A stretch of DNA of 64,000 nucleotides from positions 186,001-250,000 of the forward strand of contig JAKFAO010000007.1 of NCBI GenBank assembly GCA_021527695.1. Reading direction: 5' to 3'. The translations under genes and the position numbers were made by a program. Of the stretch, positions 32,891 through 45,234 are shown piece by piece; position 1 is the first letter of the stretch, and every line of letters starts with the position of its first letter. Under the pieces are notes generated by a model. That model had not been told where the DNA came from and did not search any database. It saw only the letters and a list, made by a program, of their open reading frames with translations. This DNA comes from Naematelia aurantialba (lineage: Eukaryota > Basidiomycota > Tremellomycetes > Tremellales > Naemateliaceae).

Positions 32891-34508
32891 GGCAGCACTG
32901 AACAGGTGCCACCGATGGTGTGCTGTGTGCTCAGTTTTCTGAAGGATGAACCTCTGATTTGCCGGGCGGACAAGCGGCTAGCTTAGAGTTGCGGAAGGGC
33001 AGGGCCAACGACGCCCCTTGGGATACCACAGCAAAATGTTTGCTACGTATTATGTGCGAGAATGTGTACAGGAGGACGGGTGAGTGCTTTGGGCCACGAG
33101 CCATGGTGACGTATAAAAAAACCTCATTTCATTTTTCTCAACACCCGGCTAGTAGATAAGCAAAGCAGGCTACGCGTATCCTCGTTGGCCAGCCAGAAAA
33201 TCAGATGGGCTACAAGAATAGGCGCGGGAAGCGATCCCTGCGAGCCTGCTGGGCCTCATTTCTCCCACCTAGGCGTGCACTCACGTTCTTCCCTGCGTTC
33301 CTCTGTACCTCCTCTCCCCCAATGCCATGTTGCCCGTCCACCATGTCAAAACCCCTTTCCATGCCGATGCCCATGCCATGCACCCCATGGCGTCCTGCTG
33401 GCTGGCTAGTCGGGCATTGACACACCTATGGTTCACATCTAAAGAAGCACCTAGTCGCCAGTCGAATTTCACCCTGAAATCAGAGCCATCCAATGTGTTT
33501 CATCACCCGTCTCGCAGCATTGTTCCCAGGCAGCCAAACAAAACTCCCCGGCTGACGGGGCTGTCAACTCGACGAATATGCTTTGGTGCAGTGAGGCCCA
33601 ACCTCTCTCTACTCAACTCAGACGAATGTGCGCGCCGGGCTACTACCCCCGGCCGTGGCGTCGACCCCCTTGGTCACGGACCACGGCGTGGCTGTCTACG
33701 TGTCTCGGTTTCCACGGCCGACAAACCATGAAATTGTAAATACTCGTGGGTGGTGTATTCGGTACACTGGGCATGCTTGCTGGCATTTGACAGTTTGACC
33801 CTTGCGCCTCATGGGGCTCGTCACTATACCTATCCTTGGCCGTGATTATCGCCTGTGAGCCTCCAACGGCATCATGGTAACGAGTCTAAGGCGACCATAT
33901 CCCTATTGAAGTGCTGAGCTCTGACCCATCTCTTCTCAAAAAAGAACAAGACGTTATAATCATCTTTCACACGACACATACAGCAGTGACGATAGAGCTT
34001 GTTGTTGTTGGTCAGCCACGCGACTATTGCTCGAGCCAAGACCACAGTCGAAACGAGGCTTGCGACATCGCCTCCTTAACCGGCCTCCTCGTCTTTGTGT
34101 ACCACTCCTTCATCTTCATCCCCCCCCCCCCCCCCGGTCTCCCACCAACATCACCGCCGCCGCCGCCGCCACCCCCTCCTTCCCCTCCTCTCCTCGTCGC
34201 GCTTCTCCGTTCTCCCCCCCTCTGCCCCGCATCACCTGAGGGCCCACTCCTTTGATCCACAGGAGGTCCAGTGCGTTTCGACGGGATCCATCTCGTACCT
34301 TGCCCCTGACCCCGCCTTTGTTGGCTCGTGTACTGGATGGGTTCTCAATAACACCATCCCGAATCTGCGGCTCGACCTCGACACTCATTAATACACACGC
34401 TCTTTACCCCGCCAGACCTTCAAGCACTCGATCTTACCCAGGACAAAACAAAACACACGACGGTCTTACTCGCACTGAACCTCACAACAGAAGCCGGCCT
34501 CGCTAAAT
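32891..34508. promoter_or_regulatory. 1.6-kb divergent region between the SulP transporter and GH13 genes
   Basis: No gene supported. It includes a run of 16 C (34120-34135) followed by CCG/CCT-rich sequence (34145-34240), close to the GH13 start at 34509, giving a strongly pyrimidine-rich 5' leader. Confidence 0.5.
34120..34135. repeat. Poly(C)16 tract upstream of the GH13 gene
   Basis: Sixteen consecutive C on the + strand, then CCG repeats, inside a pyrimidine-rich leader. The tract length is likely variable between isolates. Confidence 0.9.
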
Positions 34509-37099
34509 ATGGCCCGGTCGCTCTTTGTTTCCCTGTGTGCGCTTGCCGCTCTCCAGCTCACACATGCCGCGACAGCAGATCAATGGCGCAGTCGATCCAT
34601 CTATCAGTATGTGTCCTTATCTACAGTATCCTGCTTCATTCCAACTTGTTGGCCTACACTAACTCGGCTAGACTGATCACCGACCGATTCGCGCCACCGT
34701 CAGATACGGCTCCTGCTCGAACTTCGCCCCTGCCGGAAACATGTGACCCTGCCGCACAAACGTCAGTTTCTTTGTTCTTTGCCTCTCGTCTGGTTTTTGC
34801 TCACGATGGCAGGTGGTGTGGCGGGACATGGCTGTCTATCATCGACCAACTCGACTATATTCAAGGCATGGGCTTTTCCGCTGTCTGGATATCTCCAATC
34901 TCACGTGTGTCCTCGTCCTGCTCTCCGGGCCAGACCTGATCGCTGATCCTGATTGTTTGTTGTGTGATAATGACAGTAAATATCGACGTCGAGACGCCCT
35001 ACAACTACGCATACCATGGATACTGGGTCAATGATCCACTGACGCTGAACCCGCGCTTTGGTTCCGACGCGGATCTGAAAGCGCTCAGCGCGGCGCTACA
35101 CGCGCGAGACATGTACCTCATGGTAGACATTGTGGTCAACAACGTTCCCTCCCTTAATATCTCTACGGCCCTGTCAAGTTCTGCACTCCAGGCAGACGGG
35201 TCGAGGTACACCAATCCAGCATACTTTCACCCTCAATGCTGGATCGACTACTCCAACGACACTTCAATCGATTATTGGTATGTCAGGCTCGGAGTCTGCT
35301 CGTCGGGTGGGGATGGTAGCTGACGTTTCTTAGCTGGTTAGGGGATGACAAGCTGCCGCTTATGGATGTGAACACCGAGCATCCCGACGTTATCACATTG
35401 CTGAACGCGTGGATTGCCAACTTGACTTCTACCTACTCGATCGACGGATTGCGCATTGACGGTATGTCTATTCATTTCGCACAGCAAGCCCGAAACACCA
35501 CTCCTCCGTGCTCACACTTGCACAATCCACACTACAATACCCCACTGGCACACAAAGCACAAAGCTGACAGCGTCAAAGCTGCGAAACACGTCCCCGGGG
35601 CATTCTGGACATCCTTCTGCGAGGCCGCTGGCGTCTTTTGTATCGGCGAGGTCTACGGCTCAGATATCGGCTTCGCCAGTCAATTCCAAACTCAAAAATG
35701 GATGGACAGTATCCTCGGTTATCCGTTGTACTACGCCATTACGGCGGCGTTTGGGACTCCCAGTGGGAACATGTCGGCGTTTGTCGATATCTCCAGCCAA
35801 ATCCAGACCGCCTTTACTGTGAGTGGCACCGCTCCTCTCCACGCACCCTACGGCTCTTCTAACCTCCCAACTCCGGCCCCTCAATCTCCCCCTTCCTCCT
35901 CCCTCCTCCCCAGCAGTCCATCTGTCAGTACGGGCGATAGCTCACTGCGGTCGACAGGATCCTGGCCTCCTCGGCAACTTCATCGAGAACCACGACGTCC
36001 CTCGATTTCGAAATACCACGGCCGACCCCCAACTAGCATACAACGCGATGGTCGCGCAGTTCATCTTTGACGGTATCCCCGTCGTCTACTATGGTCAAGA
36101 ACAAGATTTTTCGGACGGCGCGGCCGATCCGTACAATCGCCAAGCATTGTGGCCCAGTGAATATGCCAATACGAGCACGTACAACCGGATTGCAAAGTTG
36201 AATGCGATTCGTCAAGCGGTGATTTCGAATGCAACGACGTTTGACGGAAAGACGTTTTTGGATAGCCCGGCCAAGATATTGGCCAACACTAGCACGGATG
36301 TGGCTATTCGTAAAGGCCCTCTACTGGCGGTTCTGACCAACGTGAGTGTTGGGCCGGCGTTACATCGGTGCTTTACACCAGTGCTTGGCAACCGTGCTTT
36401 ACACTCTCTTGCGTGACTCCGTTCCGGTATCCCTGTTACGATGCCCCTGTTTGGCGCGAACACTGACGCGGCGCAGCGAGGAAGCCCCAACGTGTCGGCC
36501 GCATTTGGAGTCACCAATACCGGCTGGGCATCTCAGACCAACGTCATCGAGTGAGTCGAATTGTCCTCTCTCCCCCATGTGGATGACCGTTCCGACGGAC
36601 TTTCGTACTGGTATCGACACTGACATGAACAGTGTTCTCTCGTGCAAGATCTTCGCGGTGGGCACGGAAGAGTCGCTTTCAGTCTCGTATGCCGATCCAG
36701 GCTACGGCGGGATGCCATATGTGAGTCGACGTGACACGATTGGCAGTCAGCGACTTGGTGTCTGGTACCTTGCGCAGGCGGAGCGACGGCGGCGGCAGCG
36801 GCAGCAGCTATCGGTGCCAAGCCGTGGCAGCGATGCTTCTAAACGCACCTCCTGCTACAAAGCTCTTGGTGCCAATTTACTTCGTTGCTAACCGCACGTC
36901 ACAGGTATTCATATCGCAGACCGACGCGGCTGCTATCAAGATCTGCGGCCAAGTAGGCGTAGAGAGCTACGCCTCGCCCAACTCGACATCGACTTCCGGT
37001 TCGGCAGCAGAGTACAGTTCTCTCGTCCCGAGCGGGCGCGAGTGGAGGTGGTGGCTCGTGGGAGTTGCGGTGCTGGTCTGTGGGCTTGGGGTGATTTAG
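34509..37099 (+). CDS. Membrane/GPI-anchored GH13 alpha-amylase or 4-alpha-glucanotransferase (Agt/Aah type)
   Basis: A secreted glycoside hydrolase family 13 protein in many exons (exon 1 34509-34606, exon 2 from 34672). A signal peptide ([20 protein letters not shown]) precedes [29 protein letters not shown] and AVWISPI, the start of the barrel. Region I reads VDIVVNNV (about 35120-35145), region II GLRIDAAKH with the Asp nucleophile next to an intron (35447-35590), region III GEVYG with the Glu acid/base (35645-35660), region [12 protein letters not shown] with the third Asp (about 35977-36007). The region I His of true alpha-amylases is Asn here, as reported for GPI-anchored fungal glucanotransferases. 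The C-terminus has a Ser/Thr-rich linker and a hydrophobic tail ([16 protein letters not shown]), a GPI or membrane anchor. Cell-wall alpha-glucan remodelling is therefore more likely than starch digestion, by inference. Confidence 0.9.
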
Positions 37100-38117
37100 T
37101 GCCCTGGGCAGGTTGGAGGTTCCGCTGGGCGGAACGATGCGGCGGAGACTTGTGACTTGGACTTGGCCTTCGCCTTCGCCTTCGCTTTAACTTGGACTTG
37201 GACTTGGACTTGGACTTGGACTTGGACTTGACTTGGACTTGGACAAGGGCATGGGCTTGACTTGGACTTGGACTTGAACATGGGCTTGACTTGGACTTGG
37301 ACAAGGGGATGGACGTGGACGTGGATCTTGGAATGCTGGGTGGTTGGTGAAGACGCGAAACGCAAGACACAGAATAATCAGACGCCGGGATCAGGAGACG
37401 CAGACGCAGGACCATCGATACCGGGGTCACGAGTCGCAGAAGAAGCGCCAGTGGAACACGAAAAGACAAGCACAAACGCCAAAATCGCATGACATCGTGG
37501 CACATCTAGTATTGAGTGTATAATCTCTTGTTGTACTGTAGGATCTAGGGCGACTGCGGGGCTGTATCCAAGTAATACCAACTGACATCTTACCATTATC
37601 GTTTATGGGGCGTCTGTGACACATCATGTAATTTATTCATCTGCGAGTGGCGTTTGTGCATCATCTGCATGGTCCACATCGCCTACGTCGTCTGCATGGC
37701 CCACATTGCTACATCGTCTACATCGTCTACATGTTGACACACCTTACCGTATGTCTCGTGCGAGAGAGGTGACTCCGTCGGGCGGAGCAGAGGCGGACGC
37801 GGTATGAGCCGGTACGAGCCGGATGTCGGACCGGCGTACCGACGGAAGCTGGCGGCTGCGTTCTCTTTTCGACAGTTTGTACTCTGTGTCCATTGTCCAT
37901 TGTCGTTCGTCTCGTCCATCGTCATCGTCATCGTCCATCGTCTACTTCTGTAACGTCGTCCTCGGCTTCCGAACAACGAAGGGCTGTCGTTACTTTGTCA
38001 GCTTAGGCAAAAAGATAATCACAAAAGCCACCACAAATCCTACTCGTCCGGCTTGGACCACTCGATAGCGGTTCTACTCTGCTCTGCTCTGCTCTGCTCG
38101 TCGGCTCTGTCTGCAGA
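37100..38117. other. Intergenic region with ACTTGG tandem array
   Basis: Apart from the hexamer array at 37154-37302 and a CATCGTC(TA)CAT-like run near 37690-37735, nothing is recognised. It includes the SDR promoter. Confidence 0.5.
37154..37302. repeat. (ACTTGG)n hexamer tandem array
   Basis: Runs of ACTTGG, interrupted by ACAAGGGCATGGGCTTG-like variants that recur as larger units. It lies 3' of the GH13 gene. Confidence 0.9.
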
Positions 38118-39833
38118 ATGTCGTATATCGAGGAGCTGTTCAGCCTCAAGGGCAAGACCGCGCTGTGCGTTTATCCGTCCGACCCCCGTCTATCCGTCTC
38201 CTCTAGCTCGTAGCTGCCTGTCCTGGGGCTCGTGATTCCCGCTGTCCACGGCGTGTTTTTGTGTCCCCTCCTCCCCGTCTGCGCCTCTCCCCTCTCCGCA
38301 CCCGTCTATTCCTATGCCCTCCGTACCTACCCCACGAACCCCGTCTCCTTCCCATTCTCTTCCCCTTCTCACTGCCCTTCTCCTTCCCCCGATGGCGCTT
38401 GGCCGTGAGCTGCGGATACGAGCTCAAGCATGAGCACCAGCACCAGCACAGCACGAGCATCCGCTTGAGACCGACACAGCTGACCCGACCAGGCTGACCG
38501 GCGCAACCCGAGGCATTGGCGCGCGCATGGCCCTGGCCCTCTCCAAGGCCGGAGCGGACCTCATCCTCGTCCAGCGCAACACCACCAACACAGCCACCAA
38601 AGACCAGATTGAGCGCGAGGGCGGACTGGACGGTAAGGGCGGCAAGTGCGATATCGTCGTCTGCGACTTGGCCGACAAGAAGGCCGTGGCGGCGCTGGTG
38701 CCGGGCGTTGTGGCGAGTGGGAGGGAGTTGGACATCGTCGTTAATTGCGGTACGTGTTTCTTCCGCCCTACTACGTCTTCTGTCCTCCGTCTCGTGTCCT
38801 CCGTCTCGTGTCTGATGTCTCCCATTCTATGTTTCTCGTTATTTGTTCTACGCCGCCCGTTCTACGTCTCCCGTTCTACGCCCAGACATCGTGCCTCGCT
38901 GACACCCGCAGGCGGGATCCAGCGACGCCACCCCGTCGAAAACTTCCCAGAGGAAGACTGGGAGGAAGTGCTCCAGGTCAACCTGAACACGGTGTTCACC
39001 ATCACCCGTGATGCCGGTACGTGCCGCTCCACCTTGCCGCAGTCACACAACTTCTCGCGGCTCGTACTTCGTGAATGGCATCACCCCATGAGCAGAATCA
39101 GAAGCAGAGTCGATCGCAGCTAACACGTCCAGGCAAGCACATGCTCGAGACGCGCGGCGGCGTAGCCGGCCAGCCAATCCCAGAGACCAAGAACCCCCGG
39201 GGTAACGGCAAGATCATCAATATCTCTTCGCTGGTGGCGTTCCAGGGCGGACTGAATGTCGTGGCGTACGCTGCGGCCAAGCACGGCGTGCAGGGTATCG
39301 TAAGTTGTCTGCCTCCCCCTCTGTCTGCCCACAAGACGTAAACTGCGGATCCAGTTTCCTTTCCATAGGCAGACCGTTCAGTCACTCCACCCCAGTCGCC
39401 TGGCACTCTGCCCCACAACCAAACTCGGCTGCTGCTCTACTCGTTTGACAATGCCACGACGAGCTAACGCTCCGCAGATCAAGGCCTTCTCGAACGGCTG
39501 GGCAGGCAAGGGTGTCAATGTCAACGCCATCGCCCCAGGGTATATCTCGACCGACGTAAGCGCCTTCCCCGTCCCTGCCTTTGGGCGACGCTGCTGACTC
39601 GTGAAAGATGAACGAAGCGCTCATTGCCGATCCCGTTCGTTCTCGGCAGATCCTTGAGCGTATCCCGGCCGGCCGATGGGGCACAGCCGAGGACTTTGAA
39701 GGTGCCATCGTTTTCCTGGCTAGTAGAGCGTCAGACTACGTTTCAGGCGAGTGTCTCGTCGTTGATGGCGGCTGGATGGGCAGTGAGTCGTCTTTTTTGG
39801 TGTAAGAGAGAGTTGCTGATCATTTCAGGATAA
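38118..39833 (+). CDS. Short-chain dehydrogenase/reductase, KduD-like
   Basis: An NAD(P)-dependent oxidoreductase related to 2-dehydro-3-deoxy-D-gluconate 5-dehydrogenase and 2-deoxy-D-gluconate 3-dehydrogenase. Seven exons (38118-38164, 38493-38749, 38912-39016, 39133-39299, 39478-39555, 39608-39782, 39829-39833) give 277 residues. [16 protein letters not shown] leads to the cofactor motif [17 protein letters not shown] holds the adenine-contact Asp. NCGGIQ sits at the NNAG position, with NC in place of [14 protein letters not shown] supplies the catalytic Ser and [10 protein letters not shown] the Yxxx[13 protein letters not shown] follows the active site, and [24 protein letters not shown] ends the protein. 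The final exon carries only two bases plus the stop; without splicing, the protein would end SESSFLV. Exact substrate unknown. Confidence 0.9.
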
Positions 39834-40913
39834 AAATATCCAAGCGAAAAGGCCGCGAGGTATAGAGGACCGGTGTTCATCTCTTGCATGCATTGGTGTC
39901 TTGCCTAGACAGGGAAGCGTGCAGCTCTTTTGGATGCGTTTTAGTCGCGTCAGTTTCATGCTCTTCCGGCAATTGGGATCGTCGTGAACCAGCGTGTCGA
40001 GCTTTGCAATGCACCGCTACGTCCGTGTATCAGTGATATTATGTCTATTGCTGTATTGTGGGACCGACCTCTCGGCAGAGAACGAGCGATGCTCTGAATG
40101 ATTTCCAGGTGCCTTGGGTATTCGGACTGCGGGTCAGTTGATATCAAGAAGGAATGAGCAGGGTTTCACTTGGGATATCCTCCTGATCCTCGGGTTGGCT
40201 CGTGTATCCCGTCGCAGCTGGTCGATGGTCGCGAATGCAGGCGAGGGACTATGGGCGCGGGCTCAGGCTACCAAGTAGGATGAAGACTGGGCTACCGTGC
40301 GTCTGCAATACTGCAGATGCTGCTCCTCCCCTGGAATGTGTAGAATATTATAAGTGTGCTGGGTAACCTGACCACTCGATCGACGCCGACTGCGATTAGC
40401 TCGCGCGAACGATCATACGGCCAAAACCCGTTGCGTCTGGTGATCGGGAACGACGGTCACGATCTTACATGCACTGCTCGCCAAGGGGTTCATATAGGCG
40501 CGACGGAGGGCCGGAAGAGCGTAAGAACGCGCAGGAGGAGGAGTGGCAACTATTCTCGAGCTCTGGGCTCGTCAACGGTCTTGGTATGGGGTCATTTCCC
40601 CAATCGCCGCAAGCTGGACAGCGCTTGCAACGCAGTCATCCACAGAGCATTGGACGTTCACCTCAAGAGTCTGAATCGTTTGCATGTATCCGTCGTGTCG
40701 AGGCTGCCTTGCCAATGCACGGACTGTTTAAAGGATCGTCGCGCCACCAAACAAAACTCTGGGCGAATGACGTCAGTGGTCATTAAAATCCCGAGGGGTT
40801 ATACGGGCAGTGTTCTTTACGAACGATAACATTTCCTCCTTGCTCTCGATATTGCGTTGTCCATATCGACTACTGCAACCAGTCCAAGGAGTACTACAAT
40901 ACCCAGACTCTAC
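39834..40913. other. Intergenic region 5' of the DUF3292 gene
   Basis: About 1.1 kb with no supported gene or recognisable repeat. Confidence 0.45.
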
Positions 40914-43900
40914 ATGTCGTACGACCTTGGCGCTCCGCTGGGCGCTTCCGGCACGACGCCAAAGGAAGAGTCGCCAGTGATGGTCCCGTCTCCGCATATT
41001 GCGGAGTCCACAGCAGAACAGCACGAGACTCTAGCCGCCTCCATGGCCAGCACGTCGACCGCCCCGACAGGGGTAGATCCGACGCACCCGTCTGTAGACT
41101 CGTCTGCAGAAGTGCATGGCTCGACCGACACGTCAGCGGGACCGCCTAGCTCAGCACCGGTCGCGTCCCAGACCAGCCAGCCGCACCCTACCAACGATGC
41201 ACCGGCTACAGCGACGATAGACCCCAACGTGCCGTCGTCAGAGTCGGCGCCGACGGCACTGCCGACCAACCCTGGTACACACCCCGAGGAGCAGAAGGAA
41301 GCGATCAAGGACGAGCACCCAGCGGTGGTCGCTCGTGAGGTGGAGAAGACCCGGGCGGCGGAAAGAGAGCTCAAGGGTGAAGCACCAAAGGGCACTGTGG
41401 TGGCTGGGATGGAAGATGACAGACTTTGGGCGATGCTTCGTCGCTTCGATGTGGTACGTCACATTTACACCTCCGCACCATGCGTGCTAAAGCTGATCCG
41501 GACTGCAGCAAATCACGCATGTCCTTCACCCTGCCACGCATCTGCCGCCCAACGAGCCTGATCTACGACAGACCACGCTGCCTGACGTACCCTCGCACTC
41601 TGACGTGCTCAAGTCCAACCTCGAGCGCTGCTTTGCTGCCCTCGGACCGTCTTCCCTACGAGGCATGCGCGAGATGGAAAGACTCATGTCGTGGTCCGAG
41701 CAGGAACGCTGGCGGACGGGTATATTTTGCGTGTCTTACTTTATATGCTGGATCTTCGGCTATGCGGTGGCAGGTGTACTGAGCTTCTTCGTCGCAATTG
41801 TTTGTTTCCCAGAGTGCAGGAGATGGTTCTTCCCACCCGTGAGTGTGTCAACAAGTACGACGCTGACGTCAAGGTCGCCCCGGAACCGTTCACCCCCGTG
41901 TCAGCAACTGACCCCACGAACAAACGGGGCGACGAGAGCCTGCTGGGCAATGTCGACAGCAAGACCGTACATCGCAGCAAGGCAGAGCAGGCAGAAGAGC
42001 AGGCATTCGAGGCCACGAGCATCCTGCAGGCCTACACCACCAGGCTTCTCTTCGTACGTACACGTCCATCATCCCCGCTCACCTACAGGACGGCCGCAAG
42101 AAAGGAAAGGAAGCGGGTAACTCCAACGTCGGCGAGAAATCCCGACGCAAGGAAAGTTCATCCGATGACGACGATGACGACGAAGACCTCGCCAAGAAGC
42201 CACAAGGCGAGGCTGCCCAAGGTCTCGAATCGGCCGACGTCGTGGTAGGCGGAGAGAAGATAACGAGCACGAAACCGATCTCGGATAAGGAAAAGAAGAA
42301 GCTGGCGCAGAAGGAGGCCAAGCGCAAGCGCGATGAGCTCGTGGCCAAGATGACCAAGGCGACTGAGGTCGGTCTAGGCTCCTTTGCCGATACGATGGAA
42401 CGATTCACAAAGTAGGTCTATGTGCGGATCCTCAACTGACGGGTAGTGCTCTATCTCCGCCCGTCCCGTACCCCGACAGCTATGCTCGCTTCAAGATTGC
42501 TGGCGCCTTCCTGGTCCCACCCATGTTTTTGCTCACGTTCACTCCGGCATGGATATTTGGACGAGCTGCGACCTTCGCGTTCGGTGTGGGCATGTGGGGA
42601 CAGCCGCTGTTGATCCGGGCCGCAAAGAAGTTTGTCGAACTTGTCCCAGACTGGCAGGACAAGCTGGATATGCGAAAGTGAGTGCTGACGCTGTCTCGCA
42701 GCTGACGACAGCTCCATTCTGAGTCGCGTTCCCACCGACCAGCAACTCACACTGCATCTCTTGCGAGTTGCCGAGGCGCTCGGTACCCCGCTACCCAGGC
42801 CGCCGTAAGTTATCGGCCGGGTTTCATATTGCATACTTACAATATAATTTCAGGCCTCCACCTCTTGCTGGTACACCCAAGGTAAGCTGCAAAGTCAGGC
42901 GCCGCTGACAAAACAGGAAGCGATCAAGGACACAACTCCGGCGACCGTAACCCAGGAAGACGATGCCGAGGTCCAAGAAGCCGAGGAGGAAGGCGGCGTG
43001 ACTGAGGTGGCGACGAAGGCAAAGGTCAAGACTAAGGGTCACATCATGGGCATGTTCCAAAAAGCCGGCAAGAAGATGGCTGCCTTCAACGGCGACGTCA
43101 GCATTGACGGTACCAAACACACTGTGAGTTGGACTCGACGACTCGGCCCAAACACCATCCGCCAACGCGTTGCACACCCAATCCGCAGTGTGTTGCCCAC
43201 ATACCATGCAAATGTCTTCAGGAATGAAGAGAAAGCAAGAGCGCGAGTTGGCGAATGAAGGCTGATGAGATCAGGATCTCAAGGAGAAGATTGGTACCAA
43301 AGTCGACAGGTTCGTGTACCGCGGTCACACCAAGGACGACGGAAGTGTCACTTGTGAGTCGTCTCGGCTCGCATTTGCCACACCAAACTGAATACGCCTA
43401 GCGTACCCGGCCAAATATAACGGTAGCCCTGGCCGTATTATTCTTGAGCCGCGGAGCGACACCGTCGTTTATCCGCAGATCTCGTTCGTGCCAACTGTCG
43501 GCGCCAAGGCGGAGTTCGTACTGCCAATCGATGACATTGTAGAGATCAAAAAGGTGCGTCTCCACTGTTGCCCGACTCTCGTTGCCTGTTCACCAGGATG
43601 ACCCATGCCATCGGAGCTCCTGACTTGCGCGATTCTCACAATGACCTTCGGGTCCGGAGTCGTGTCATCTTTTGCTGCGTGACAAGGCTGACAGTACAGG
43701 CACACGTGTCGATGACTCGCATGGCCCTCGGATGGGCATCTGGTGCCGAAGTCGAGGGTCTAGGCCTGACCATCCGCTTCAAAAGCGTAGACGCACAGAT
43801 TGCCGAGGCCCACGGCGCGCCAAAGACCGAGGGAGAGACGAAACAATTCACAAAGGTCGAAAGGCGGGAGGGGCTGTTTGTGAGGCTCGTCAGCATGGGC

Positions 43901-43924
43901 CGGCAGCGGTGGGAGACGCTGTAA
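40914..43924 (+). CDS. DUF3292-family fungal membrane protein
   Basis: A conserved fungal protein of unknown function. The N-terminus is disordered and Ser/Thr/Pro-rich. Conserved blocks start with EDDRLWAMLRRFDVQITHVLH. A hydrophobic hairpin follows (YFICWIFGYAVAGVLSFFVA), a charged linker with an Asp run (SSDDDDDDEDLAKK), then LSPPVPYPDSYARFK, a second membrane hairpin (AFLVPPMFLLTFTPAWIFG / TFAFGVGMWGQPLL), VELVPDWQDKLDMRNSIL and VPTDQQLTLHLLRVAEA. The C-terminal third is a soluble domain with GHIMGMFQKAGKKMAAF, RIILEPRSDTVVYPQISF and VEIKKAHVSMTRMALGW, which may be a PH/GRAM-like fold. Many short introns. The start could also be the in-frame ATG at 40857. Pairs of membrane hairpins plus a lipid-binding-like domain suggest an organelle membrane role, but that is inference. 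Confidence 0.85.
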
Positions 43925-44220
43925 TGTGTGGCGAGGCTGGAAGACAGAGTGCCACGGATCATAGTCGCAAAGGGCAAGGGCGATATGCGATGATCACGAT
44001 GAGAGTGAGCCGAGTCGGGTGTTTGATATATTAGATGCTATGAGGATGAGGATACGTATGAGTACGAGTATGAGTATGTACGATGTGACGAAGGGCGACG
44101 CGAGTTGATGGTTGATGCGTGTCGATTGTCTGGAGAGGGTGATTTGGGCTTTATGAGAGCCTCTCTGTCTAGCTTGCCTCACAACGCAGACAGTCAGGTC
44201 TATAGAGGCAGTACCGTCAG

Positions 44221-44300
44221 TATGGTCAATCCACAGTCAATCCAGACAACCCCGTCAATCAAGTCAATTTTGATCCAGTCGATCCAGTCAATACGGCGAG
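44221..44300. repeat. GTCAATCCA-type degenerate repeat
   Basis: Seven near-copies of GTCAATC(C/A) spaced about 9-14 bp apart in non-coding DNA. Confidence 0.65.
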
Positions 44301-44501
44301 CCCAGATCAGAGGACGGAGGCACTGCGCAGAACGCAGGGATGACTTGCACCCAGGGACGCGAACGCACTTCGACTGGAGATGCTCTGGCATCGTAGCGTA
44401 TCAGATCATGGTATTACAACATCTCAGGGGGCTCGTCGGGCTCCTCGCGGTGCCTCTTCGTCTTGCACCTCTACCTGCTCCTGCTCACCGTCCTCCCGAG
44501 T

Positions 44502-44640
44502 CTCGATACATATCTACCGTCCTCCCCGAGGATAGTATCCGCCGTCCCCCTCGAGTATATCCGCCGTCGTTCTCGAGTATATTTCCCCTCCTGCTCGACT
44601 CCGTATCCACCGCCCTCGTCCAGTATACCCTCGTCCGTCT
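44502..44640. repeat. 22-26-bp degenerate repeat (CTCGAGTATATCCGCCGTC-like)
   Basis: Five diverged units, each with CTCGA followed by a TATCC/TATTT centre and a CCGCCGTC/CACCGCC end. It lies just 3' of the pyruvate carrier gene. Confidence 0.6.
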
Positions 44641-44692
44641 TGGCTTTCGTATCGTCGTCCTGCCCAGGCAAGGTACAGTATCTAGAGTAGAT

Positions 44693-45234
44693 CTACGACG
44701 AAGGCTTGAGTGCAGCGGCGCCGCTCGTCCGGCGGTAATCCCAGATTCGGTAGAGCTGCGCCACGCCAGTCGCGCCCACGAAGAGGTTGACAGCGGCGAG
44801 AGAGTAGTTGACGGGTGTGATGACAAATGAGTAGCGGACCTGTGGTTACGTCAGTGCCAGTCGGTGGTTTAGTCTGAGTCTGATGCATGCCAAATCGTAG
44901 AATGAAGCACGATGACAAAGTTGGAGAACGAAGCATGATGACAAAGTATACAATGAACACGAGACAAAGTGCAGAATGAACACGATGACAAACACCCCAG
45001 CGAGGGAATAGAGACACTCACCCAGATGAACCCCGTCGCAGCGAGAGCGAGGTTCTGGTTCAGCGAAAGCTTATCAGCAGGCCGAGAGAGGTCTTTGAGG
45101 CCGGCAGCGACGAGTGCCCATTTTGCCATTGGCGCCCAGAAGAAGATTGTCTTTGGTCCAGCTGGGTGGTTCATGAACGCCTGAAACCTGGACGTGGTGT
45201 GCGCGGCGGCAGCGGACGAGGCTTGGGCGGACAT
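44693..45234 (-). CDS. Mitochondrial pyruvate carrier subunit, MPC2-like
   Basis: An inner-membrane subunit that imports pyruvate into mitochondria as a heterodimer with MPC1. Two exons (45022-45234, 44693-44839) give 119 residues, the family length. A short Ala/Ser-rich N-terminus precedes FMNHPAGPKTIFFWAPMAKW, GLKDLSRPADKLSLNQNLAL, ATGFIWVRYSFVITPVNYSL and AVNLFVGATGVAQLYRIWDY, the diagnostic blocks in order with three membrane helices. The tail is short (TSGAAALKPSS). The partner MPC1 is not in this window. Confidence 0.96.

Larger units (their letters stand above)
43925..44692. other. Convergent intergenic region with two degenerate tandem arrays
   Basis: Holds a GAGTA(T/C) run (44040-44085), a GTCAATC array (44220-44300) and a CTCGAGTATATCCGCCGTC-like array (44502-44640). 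No gene. Confidence 0.55.

Noticed and set aside
39608..39805. SDR C-terminus reading SESSFLV
   Set aside because: It is retained-intron sequence; splicing at 39783-39828 gives the family-typical GGWMGR end.
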